Part shown: positions 24,360 to 32,380 of the stretch, piece by piece
How positions within the stretch are numbered: position 1 is the first letter of the stretch
Layout of the letters: each line of letters begins with the position of its first letter
DNA from: Micromonospora sp. CCTCC AA 2012012
GTDB taxonomy: Bacteria > Actinomycetota > Actinomycetes > Mycobacteriales > Micromonosporaceae
Assembly (NCBI RefSeq): GCF_040499845.1
Contig: NZ_CP159342.1
Location: forward strand, 4,898,001-4,962,000
Reading direction: 5' to 3'
DNA length: 64,000 nt
Made by a program: the position numbers and the translations under genes
The notes under the pieces: model-generated
What the model saw: only the letters and a program-made list of their open reading frames with translations
What the model was told of the DNA's origin: nothing
Databases searched by the model: none

Positions 24360-26324
24360 ATGAGCGAGGCATTGGCCAACTTGTTGAACGAGACGCGCCA
24401 GTTCCCGCCGCCGGCCGAACTCGCCGCGAACGCCAACGTCACCGCCGACTCGTACGCCGAGGCGGCCGAGGACCGGCTGGGCTTCTGGGCGCGCCAGGCC
24501 GAGCGGCTGACCTGGGCGAAGCAGTGGGACGAGGTGCTGGACTGGTCGCACCCGCCGTTCGCGAAGTGGTTCGTCGGCGGGCAGTTGAACGTGGCGTACA
24601 ACTGCCTGGACCGGCACGTCGAGGCGGGCCGGGGCGACCGGGTGGCGATCCACTGGGAGGGCGAGCCGGGCGACACCCGCACCCTGACCTACGCCGACCT
24701 GCACCGGCTCACCTGTCAGGCGGCGAACGCCCTGACCGAGCTGGGTGTCGAGGCCGGTGACCGGGTGGCGATCTATCTGCCGATGATCCCGGAGGCGGCG
24801 GTGGCGATGCTCGCCTGCGCGCGGGTCGGCGCCACGCACAGCGTCGTCTTCGGCGGCTTCTCGGCCGACGCGTTGACCAACCGGATCCAGGACGCCAGCG
24901 CCAAGGTGGTGATCACCGCGGACGGCGGTTACCGCCGGGGCAAGCCGTCGGCGTTGAAGCCGACGGTGGACGAGGCGGTGGCGAACTGTCCGTCGGTGGA
25001 GCACGTGCTGGTGGTCCGGCGTACCGGTGAGGAGGTCGCCTGGTCGGCGAAGGACCGCTGGTGGCACGAGACGGTGGAGACGGCCGCGCCGGAGCACACC
25101 GCGCAGCCGTTCGACGCGGAGCACCCGCTCTTCATCCTCTACACCAGCGGCACGACGGCCCGCCCGAAGGGCATCCTGCACACCACCGGCGGCTACCTGA
25201 CCCAGGCGTCCTGGACGACGCACGCGGTCTTCGACCTGAAGCCGGAGACGGACGTCTACTGGTGCACGGCCGACATCGGCTGGGTGACCGGGCACTCCTA
25301 CATCGTGTACGGCCCGCTCTCCAACGGCGCCACCCAGGTGATGTACGAGGGCACCCCGGACACCCCGCACAAGGGCCGGTTCTGGGAGATCGTCGACAAG
25401 TACAAGGTCAGCATCCTGTACACCGCGCCGACGCTGATCCGCACCATGATGAAGTGGGGCGAGGAGATCCCCGCCGGGTTCGACCTCAGCTCGCTGCGCC
25501 TGCTGGGCAGCGTCGGTGAGCCGATCAACCCGGAGGCGTGGATGTGGTACAGGCAGCACGTCGGCAAGGGTGCGCTGCCGATCGTGGACACCTGGTGGCA
25601 GACCGAGACCGGCGCGATCATGATCTCGCCGCTGCCGGGGGTCACCGAGACCAAGCCCGGCTCGGCGATGACCCCGCTGCCCGGGGTGGTCGCCGACGTG
25701 GTGGACGACCAGGGCCAGTCGGTGCCGAACGGTGGCGGTGGCTACCTGGTGCTGCGCGAGCCGTGGCCGTCGATGCTGCGCACCATCTGGGGCGACGACA
25801 GCCGCTTCATCGAGACGTACTGGTCCCGGTTCGAGGGGATGTACTTCGCCGGAGACGGGGCGAAGAAGGACGACGACGGGCACATCTGGCTGCTCGGCCG
25901 GGTCGACGACGTGATGCTGGTGTCGGGGCACAACATCTCCACCACGGAGGTCGAGTCGGCGCTGGTCAGCCACCCGTCGGTGGCGGAGGCGGCGGTGGTG
26001 GGCGCGACCGACCCGACCACCGGGCAGGCGATCGTCGCGTTCGCCATCCCGCGCGGCACCACCGACGTCACCGGTGAGGCGGGCGAGAAGCTGATCGCCG
26101 AGCTGCGCAACCACGTGGCCCGCACGCTCGGCCCGATCGCCAAGCCCCGGCAGATCATGCTGGTGCCGGAGCTGCCGAAGACCCGCTCCGGCAAGATCAT
26201 GCGCCGACTGCTGCGGGACGTGGCGGAGAACCGGTCGCTGGGTGACGTCACCACGCTCCAGGACTCCTCGGTGATGGACCTGATCTCCTCCGGCATGGGC
26301 GGCGGAAAGTCCGACGAGGACTGA
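24360..26324 (+). CDS. acsA: Acetyl-CoA synthetase (AMP-forming)
   Basis: 654 aa, the usual length. It activates acetate to acetyl-AMP and then acetyl-CoA. The P-loop is YTSGTTARPKG at residue 261, then WWQTETGAIM. The hinge region GRVDDVMLVSGHNISTTEVE and C-terminal KTRSGKIMRRLLRD follow, with Lys612 the catalytic residue regulated by acetylation in this family. Position TTARPKG departs from the common TTGKPKG. ATG 24360 has GAAGGAG 7 nt upstream. It is monocistronic, closed by a strong hairpin. Confidence 0.97.
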   Translation: MSEALANLLNETRQFPPPAELAANANVTADSYAEAAEDRLGFWARQAERLTWAKQWDEVLDWSHPPFAKWFVGGQLNVAYNCLDRHVEAGRGDRVAIHWEGEPGDTRTLTYADLHRLTCQAANALTELGVEAGDRVAIYLPMIPEAAVAMLACARVGATHSVVFGGFSADALTNRIQDASAKVVITADGGYRRGKPSALKPTVDEAVANCPSVEHVLVVRRTGEEVAWSAKDRWWHETVETAAPEHTAQPFDAEHPLFILYTSGTTARPKGILHTTGGYLTQASWTTHAVFDLKPETDVYWCTADIGWVTGHSYIVYGPLSNGATQVMYEGTPDTPHKGRFWEIVDKYKVSILYTAPTLIRTMMKWGEEIPAGFDLSSLRLLGSVGEPINPEAWMWYRQHVGKGALPIVDTWWQTETGAIMISPLPGVTETKPGSAMTPLPGVVADVVDDQGQSVPNGGGGYLVLREPWPSMLRTIWGDDSRFIETYWSRFEGMYFAGDGAKKDDDGHIWLLGRVDDVMLVSGHNISTTEVESALVSHPSVAEAAVVGATDPTTGQAIVAFAIPRGTTDVTGEAGEKLIAELRNHVARTLGPIAKPRQIMLVPELPKTRSGKIMRRLLRDVAENRSLGDVTTLQDSSVMDLISSGMGGGKSDED

Positions 26325-26341
26325 CGGCAGACGTACCCCCA

Positions 26342-26383
26342 GGTGGGTGACGGTCCGAACGGGCCGTCACCCACCGTCGTTTT
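26342..26383 (+). terminator. Terminator of acsA
   Basis: GGTGGGTGACGG (26342-26353) and CCGTCACCCACC (26364-26375), with the loop followed by GTCGTTTT. It is a near-classical intrinsic terminator. Confidence 0.85.
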
Positions 26384-26590
26384 CTGACGGGTACGCCCCG
26401 GAGCGCGCAACCGGCGTCACATCGGTCGATCGGGGCGACCGGAGCGGCTGAACGGACACCCCCGCCGCCGAACCCTGTCGTTCATCTTCTTTCTCATTTA
26501 GTTTCACGCAAGTCGGGACACTTCGATGGTCGTCACATCGATGAAGCGCATCGCCCGACTCCTCTCCCCATGCCCGAGAAACGGAGCGGC

Positions 26591-29383
26591 ATGAACACAT
26601 TTCCGCAGTCCGGGTCGCGTCGACGCCTACTCGTCGCGCTGCCCGCCATCGCCCTCGCGGCCGCGTCACTGACCGTGACGGGCAGCGCGGCCGCCCAGTC
26701 GTCCGGTCCGGCCCGGGCCGCCATCGGGGCGGACGACTACTACATCAACTACGCCGAGCCCGAGGTGCAGCCGGACAGCTCCGGCAAGGAGGTCAGGGGC
26801 GCCGACGGGGTCTACACCTCGGCGGCGGACGAGGCCCGCGCCTACGACCGCAAGTTCGCCGGGGGCAACCCGGTGGCCGCCCGGCAGCTGGCGAAGCTGG
26901 AGGCCAAGGCGATCCGGACCGGGCAGAGCCCGCGCCAGATCAAGCAGGCAAAGGGCACCCAGACGGCCAAGCTGCTGACCCTGCTGGTGGAGTTCAACGA
27001 CCACGCCAACGACGACTTCACCAACGTGATGGTCCCCAAGACGGTCTTCGAGGACCGGAGCTGTGTCCTCGGCACCGTGCAGAACGGACCCCGACACAAC
27101 ACGATCCCGGATCCGGCGACCCTGCCGCACCAGGACAACAACTCGATGTGGGTGCCGGACTTCTCGCCGGAGCACTTCGACAAGATGCTCTACACGACCG
27201 ACGGCATCACCGAGCGGGTCCGCAAGGACCTGACCGGGCCGGACGGCAAGCCGGGCATCAGCCTGGCCGGTCGGACCATGCACAACATGTACCTGGAGAT
27301 GTCCAAGGGCGCGTACACGGTCGACGGGCAGGCCAGCCCGTGGATCACCGTGCCGCACTCGGAGGGCTGGTACGCCGCGTCCCGCTGCTTCAAGGACGAG
27401 AACGGCAACTGGGTCGCCGGTCGGCAGCAGTCGATGAACGGGCACCCGGACAACCCGCAGGGCGCCGGCCGCCTGGCCACCGACGCGATCGACGCGCTGG
27501 CGAAGATGGACCCGAACTTCCCGTGGGCCGACTACGACATCGAGGACCAGGGCGACCGGGACGGTGACGGCAACGTCAACGAGCCGGACGGCGTGATCGA
27601 CCACCTGGTGCTGGTGCACGCCAACCAGGGCAAGTCCCGCGGCGGCGGCGACGTGGGCGTCTACTCGGTCTGGGCGCACTCCTCGACGGTGGCCGGCGGC
27701 TACACCATCCCCGGCACCAACCTGAAGGTGTCGAACTACATCGTGCAGCCGGAGGACGCCGGGGTGGGCGTGTTCGCCCACGAGTTCGGTCACGACCTGG
27801 GTCTGCCGGACCTCTACGACACCTCGGGCAACGCCGACTCGGACGTCGACTTCTGGGACCTGATGGCGTCGGGTTCGCACAGCGGCGAGATCTTCCAGGC
27901 GCTCCCCACCCACATGGGCATCTGGGACAAGTGGGTGCTCGGTTGGGCCGAGCCGCAGGTGATCAACCCCGGTGACGACGCCCGCTCGGTGCAGCTGGGG
28001 CAGACCTCGAACACTCCGGTCGGCACCAGGGACGGCCTCCAGGTCAACCTGCCGGACAAGGTGATCACCCTCGCCCAGCCGCACAGCGGCGCGAAGATGT
28101 GGTACGGCGGGGCGGACCAGAACTGGGCCGACGTCAAGCTCAGCCGCCAGGTGGCCGTCCCGAACGCGGCCGACGCGAAGTTCTGGATGTGGAACAACTA
28201 CGTCGTCGAGGCCGACTGGGACTACGGCTTCGTCGAGGTGTCCACCGACGGCGGGGCGACCTGGGCCGAGCAGAAGGTCTACGACGCCACCGGCAAGCTG
28301 GTCACCACCAACGACGGCTACGCCGACCCGAACGGCCGGATGGTCGACTACGGCAACAAGAAGTACGGCCTGACCGGCACCAGCGGCGGCTGGCGGCACG
28401 ACTACGTCGACCTGTCGGCGTACGCGGGGCGGACCGTGCAGGTGCGGCTGCGCTACGCCACCGACGAGGCGTTCGTGGAGCGCGGCTGGTTCGCCGACGA
28501 CTTCTCGGTCACCGGCGGCGGCGCCACCACCTGGAGCGACGACGTCGAGGGCGGCACGGCCGGCTGGACGCAGACCGGCGGGACGTTCACCGACACCACC
28601 GGCGCCGGCTGGCACGTCGACGCCGGCACCCAGGTCAAGGCGCAGTACTACCTGGCCGAGTGGCGCAACTTCGACGGCTTCGACAGGGGCCTGAAGTACG
28701 CGTACGACACGATCTACTCGCACGAGGCGTGGAAGGTCGACCGGATCTCGTACAACGCCCCGGGCATGCTGGTCTGGTACCGGGACACGGTGCTGGGCGA
28801 GGTCAACCACGTCACCGCGCAGATGACGGCGCTGCCGAGCTACGGCGCCAAGGGTGGCCTGCTGATCGTCGACTCGCACTTCGACCCGTACCGGCGGCAG
28901 GGGGTGGCGGCCGCCAAGGACCCGTCGGTGCTGGACAACCTGCCCAGCCGGCCGCAGTCGTCGAACGCGACGTTCTCGCTGAACCCGACGTACCCCTTCA
29001 AGGAGTGCCTGGAGGCCGCGAACGAGCTCTACAGCGAGTACTGCACCGACTTCGCCGCCCAGGCGCCGGTGTCCGCGTTCACCGACGCCAGGGGCTGGTA
29101 CCCGGGCATCGAGATCCGCAACGGTGCGCCGTACGCCCGGGACAACGACGCCTCGGTGGTCGTCCCGTCGAAGGGCAACGCGAAGTACTCCACCCGGGTG
29201 GTGAACCCCGACGGGACGCCGGCGACGGCGTACTACGGGGCGACCCTCGGCGGCGGGGCGATCGTGCTGGGCACCGGCAACCCGGGTGACCAGGGCGTGG
29301 GTTACGGCGTCTCGATCACCGTCAAGCGGGCCGCCAAGGACAACTCGTACGCCACGGTCTACGTCACCTCGGCCACTCCGTGA
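26591..29383 (+). CDS. Secreted M6-family metalloprotease (immune inhibitor A-like) 1
   Basis: 930 aa. The signal peptide (SRRRLLVALPAIALAAASLTVTGSAAA) is followed by a propeptide and the catalytic domain with HEFGHDLGLPDLYD, zinc ligands from His397. The loop DRDGDGNVNEPDG is a likely calcium site, as in B. cereus InhA. Downstream is a MAM/jelly-roll-like module (DYGFVEVSTDGGATW ... YVDLSAYAGRTVQVRLRY) and a second region (AWKVDRISYNAPGMLVWY). ATG 26591 follows GGAG by 5 nt. It is the longest and most divergent of the three tandem copies, with extra Cys residues. It probably degrades extracellular protein. Confidence 0.93.
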   Translation: MNTFPQSGSRRRLLVALPAIALAAASLTVTGSAAAQSSGPARAAIGADDYYINYAEPEVQPDSSGKEVRGADGVYTSAADEARAYDRKFAGGNPVAARQLAKLEAKAIRTGQSPRQIKQAKGTQTAKLLTLLVEFNDHANDDFTNVMVPKTVFEDRSCVLGTVQNGPRHNTIPDPATLPHQDNNSMWVPDFSPEHFDKMLYTTDGITERVRKDLTGPDGKPGISLAGRTMHNMYLEMSKGAYTVDGQASPWITVPHSEGWYAASRCFKDENGNWVAGRQQSMNGHPDNPQGAGRLATDAIDALAKMDPNFPWADYDIEDQGDRDGDGNVNEPDGVIDHLVLVHANQGKSRGGGDVGVYSVWAHSSTVAGGYTIPGTNLKVSNYIVQPEDAGVGVFAHEFGHDLGLPDLYDTSGNADSDVDFWDLMASGSHSGEIFQALPTHMGIWDKWVLGWAEPQVINPGDDARSVQLGQTSNTPVGTRDGLQVNLPDKVITLAQPHSGAKMWYGGADQNWADVKLSRQVAVPNAADAKFWMWNNYVVEADWDYGFVEVSTDGGATWAEQKVYDATGKLVTTNDGYADPNGRMVDYGNKKYGLTGTSGGWRHDYVDLSAYAGRTVQVRLRYATDEAFVERGWFADDFSVTGGGATTWSDDVEGGTAGWTQTGGTFTDTTGAGWHVDAGTQVKAQYYLAEWRNFDGFDRGLKYAYDTIYSHEAWKVDRISYNAPGMLVWYRDTVLGEVNHVTAQMTALPSYGAKGGLLIVDSHFDPYRRQGVAAAKDPSVLDNLPSRPQSSNATFSLNPTYPFKECLEAANELYSEYCTDFAAQAPVSAFTDARGWYPGIEIRNGAPYARDNDASVVVPSKGNAKYSTRVVNPDGTPATAYYGATLGGGAIVLGTGNPGDQGVGYGVSITVKRAAKDNSYATVYVTSATP

Positions 29384-29430
29384 GCTGAGCGGGTCGCCAT
29401 GAGCTGAGGCCCGTCGGACCGACGGGACAC

Positions 29431-29477
29431 ACGGCGGGGCCCGTCTGGAGCACACTGCTCCGGACGGGTCCCGCCGT
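29431..29477 (+). terminator. Terminator of M6 protease 1
   Basis: A long hairpin: ACGGCGGG/CCCGCCGT at the base and GGAGCA/TGCTCC at the top around a 3-nt loop. It starts 48 bp after the stop and is followed by TTTCTT. Confidence 0.8.
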
Positions 29478-29777
29478 TTCTTACGCCACCCATCCTCCGG
29501 CGCACTTTTGGTGTGACATTTTCGTACCCGTCGGCGCTCCCCTTAGGGGACCTCATAATCACGGTTACGAAGAGTGATCGTGGCCGAAACGTAATGTGAG
29601 TCGGTGCCAAATTCCTGTCCTATCTAGTCCGTTTTTGTCAGGAAAAGATGCCCCACGCCTCAGATGATTGACCGATGACAACGATGGAAACCTCTGTCAT
29701 TGTGGGTGACGCATGACATGACAGTGATGGCCCTGGTTGTCTCTGTCATGTAACAGTTCCACAAAGGAGGAGGACCT
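29478..29777 (+). promoter_or_regulatory. AT-rich leader of M6 protease 2 with TGTCATG repeats
   Basis: This stretch is far less GC-rich than its surroundings. It contains TGTCATT near 29694, CATGACATGACAG near 29713, and CTGTCATG near 29742. These form direct and inverted TGTCATG copies and could also pair in mRNA. GGTGTGACATT lies near 29510. The gene follows with a strong GGAGGAGGA ribosome site at 29767-29775. No precise promoter was fixed. Confidence 0.45.
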
Positions 29778-32084
29778 TTGAGGAGACGAGTCACGGCGGG
29801 CCTGGCTTCGGCCGCGGCCGCGCTGCTGGCAGCCGGCGTCGTCACGACCCCGGCGTCCGCCACCACGGCGGCGGAGCCCACCCCCGGTGTCGACAAGGCC
29901 AAGCACGGCAAGGACAACCTGCCCGATCCGAAGGCGGATCAGCAGCGGGAGGTCAAGAAGCAGGCGGTCGCCGACCTGCTCAAGGGCAAGGCCAAGCTCC
30001 AGACGCGCAACGGCTCGAAGGTCATCCAGGTCAAGGACGACCTGTTCGTCGAGTACCAGCAGGCCCCGAAGACCGACCCCATCTTCACGATGCTGGTCAA
30101 CTTCGGGGACAAGACCGACCCCCGTACCGGCGGCACCCCCGGCCCCGTGGTCAACCAGATCCCGGAGCCGGACCGCAACTGGGACGGCAGCGCCACCGAC
30201 AACAACAGCACCCTGTGGCGGTCCGACTTCAACCGGGCCCACTACCAGGACATGTTCTTCGGTTCGGGCGAGTCGTTCAAGGACTTCTACCTCAAGCAGT
30301 CCGGTGGTCGGTACACCGTCAACGGTGACGTCAGCGACTGGGTCACCGTCCCCTACAACGAGGCCCGGTACGGCAGCAACGCCATCTCCGAGGCCGACGG
30401 CTACTGGAACTTCGTCAAGGACAGCTCGACGTCCTGGTACGACTCCCAGATCAAGGCCGGCAAGACGCCGCAGCAGATCAAGGACTACCTGGCCCAGTTC
30501 GACGTCTGGGACCGGTACGACTTCGACGGCGACGGCAACTTCAACGAGCCCGACGGCTACATCGACCACTTCCAGGCGGTGCACGCCGGTGAGGGCGAGG
30601 AGGCCGGCGGGGGCGCCCAGGGCGAGGACGCCATCTGGTCGCACCGGTGGGCCGCGTTCCCGAACCTCGAGGGCAAGGCCGGACCGGCCGGCAACCTGGC
30701 CGGTGGTGTGCAGATCGGCGACACCGGGATGTGGATCCGTGACTACACCACGGAGCCGGAGAACGGTGGCCTGGGTGTCTTCACCCACGAGTACGGCCAC
30801 GACCTCGGTCTGCCGGACCTGTACGACACGGCCGGTGGCGACAACGGCACCGGCTTCTGGACGCTGATGTCCTCGGGTTCGTGGCTGAGCCACGGCACCG
30901 ACGACATCGGTTCGACCCCGGGCTACATGGACCCGTGGTCGAAGCTCTACCTGGGCTGGCTGAACTACAGCACGGTCGAGTACGGCAAGGGCGGCACCAA
31001 GGTGACGCTCGGCCCGGCCGGTGACAGCGACGGGCCGAAGGCCCAGGCTGTCGTGGTCAACCTGCCCGCCCAGACCCAGACCACGAGCTACAACACGCCG
31101 TTCGGCGGGTCGTACGAGTGGTGGGGCGGCAGCGCGGACGACCTGAACACCACGCTCACCCGCACCCTCGACCTGACCGGCGCGACCACCGCGTCGATCT
31201 CGTCGAAGCTGATGTACGACATCGAGACCGACTACGACTACCTCTACGCGGAGGTGTCGACCGACGGCGGCGCGACCTGGGCCGACGTCAAGAACAACCT
31301 GGTCCCGGCGGGTGCGAACGGCATCACCGGCTCCAGCAGCGGCGCCTGGGTCGACTCGACCTACGACCTGTCGGCGTACGCCGGCAAGACGGTGACCTTC
31401 CGCTACCGCTACGCCACCGACGGCGGCGTGCACCTGGCGGGCGCGTTCCTGGACAACATCACGCTGACCAAGAACGGCGCGGTCGCCTTCTCGGACGACG
31501 CGGAGACGCTGGACGCCGCGTGGACGGCCAAGGGCTTCACCCGGATGGGTGGCTCGGTCAGCGACTCGTACCCCCGCTTCTACATCGCGGAGAACCGGAC
31601 CTACGTCGGCTACGACGACACCCTGCGGACCGGTGGGTACAACTTCGGCTGGGGCAACACCCGGCCGGACTTCGTGGAGCGGTTCGCGAACCAGCCCGGC
31701 CTGCTGGTCTGGTACGTGAACTACGCGTACGGCGACAACAACACGTCGCAGCACCCGGGCTACGGCCTGAACCTGCCGGTCGACGTCCGCTCCGGCGCGA
31801 TCCAGGTCGGCAACCAGGGCACGATCAGCAACCGGCGCAACGGCTACGACGCGACGTTCAGCCTGTACGCCAAGCCGGCGCAGACCTTCCACAAGAACGG
31901 CGTGGCGGTCACCGTGCCTCAGCTCGACCCGACCCCGGTGTTCACCGACAACGGGATCAACAAGTACTGGAACAGCAACAACCCGTGGAACTCGGTGAAG
32001 GTGGCCGGTACCGGCACCAAGATCGAGATCCTCCAGCAGGGCACCACCCCGACCAGCGACATGGTCGTCAAGGTCACCAACTGA
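29778..32084 (+). CDS. Secreted M6-family metalloprotease 2
   Basis: 768 aa starting at TTG 29778, five bases after a strong ribosome site. The signal peptide (MRRRVTAGLASAAAALLAAGVVTTPASA) is cleaved near residue 28. The catalytic motif HEYGHDLGLPDLYD starts at His337. The calcium-type loop DFDGDGNFNEPDG precedes YIDHFQAVHAGEGEE. A beta-sandwich module with DYLYAEVSTDGGATW and TYDLSAYAGKTVTFRYRY follows. It is closer to protease 3 than to protease 1. Secreted, probably a nutritional or developmental protease. Confidence 0.93.
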   Translation: MRRRVTAGLASAAAALLAAGVVTTPASATTAAEPTPGVDKAKHGKDNLPDPKADQQREVKKQAVADLLKGKAKLQTRNGSKVIQVKDDLFVEYQQAPKTDPIFTMLVNFGDKTDPRTGGTPGPVVNQIPEPDRNWDGSATDNNSTLWRSDFNRAHYQDMFFGSGESFKDFYLKQSGGRYTVNGDVSDWVTVPYNEARYGSNAISEADGYWNFVKDSSTSWYDSQIKAGKTPQQIKDYLAQFDVWDRYDFDGDGNFNEPDGYIDHFQAVHAGEGEEAGGGAQGEDAIWSHRWAAFPNLEGKAGPAGNLAGGVQIGDTGMWIRDYTTEPENGGLGVFTHEYGHDLGLPDLYDTAGGDNGTGFWTLMSSGSWLSHGTDDIGSTPGYMDPWSKLYLGWLNYSTVEYGKGGTKVTLGPAGDSDGPKAQAVVVNLPAQTQTTSYNTPFGGSYEWWGGSADDLNTTLTRTLDLTGATTASISSKLMYDIETDYDYLYAEVSTDGGATWADVKNNLVPAGANGITGSSSGAWVDSTYDLSAYAGKTVTFRYRYATDGGVHLAGAFLDNITLTKNGAVAFSDDAETLDAAWTAKGFTRMGGSVSDSYPRFYIAENRTYVGYDDTLRTGGYNFGWGNTRPDFVERFANQPGLLVWYVNYAYGDNNTSQHPGYGLNLPVDVRSGAIQVGNQGTISNRRNGYDATFSLYAKPAQTFHKNGVAVTVPQLDPTPVFTDNGINKYWNSNNPWNSVKVAGTGTKIEILQQGTTPTSDMVVKVTN

Positions 32085-32099
32085 TCGGGTAGTACGTCG

Positions 32100-32131
32100 A
32101 AGGGCCGATGGCGGAAACGCCATCGGCCCTT
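32100..32131 (+). terminator. Terminator of M6 protease 2
   Basis: AGGGCCGATGGCG pairs perfectly with CGCCATCGGCCCT around a GAAA tetraloop, then TTTCGG. It starts 16 bp after the stop. Confidence 0.88.
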
Positions 32132-32380
32132 TCGGCTTTCCGGGGTGATCGAAGGTCTTCACTGCATTCCACCGATGGGGCGTTCTCCCAGCTCACCGCG
32201 GACATCACGAGTGGCTGATGTGACGCTGAAAAGCGTTCCCATCAAAAAGTTGCAACAAATCGACGCGACTGTCTTCCCACCAGTCACGGGAGTGTCTATG
32301 TTCACTTTGGTCCCACTCGTGGGACGTCTTCACCGGCCCGTACCCCCGTAGGGCCGGTTCCCTCACACCGGAGGTACCAC
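32132..32380 (+). promoter_or_regulatory. Leader of M6 protease 3 with two hairpins
   Basis: GATGTGACGC near 32218 echoes GTCACATCG motifs upstream of protease 1. The AT-rich patch AAAAAGTTGCAACAAATCG near 32250 suits promoter DNA. Two hairpins follow: GTCCCA-CTCG-TGGGAC at 32310-32325 and CCGGCCC/GGGCCGG at 32333-32357, the second ending about 14 nt before the ribosome site. They may modulate translation or mRNA stability. Confidence 0.45.
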
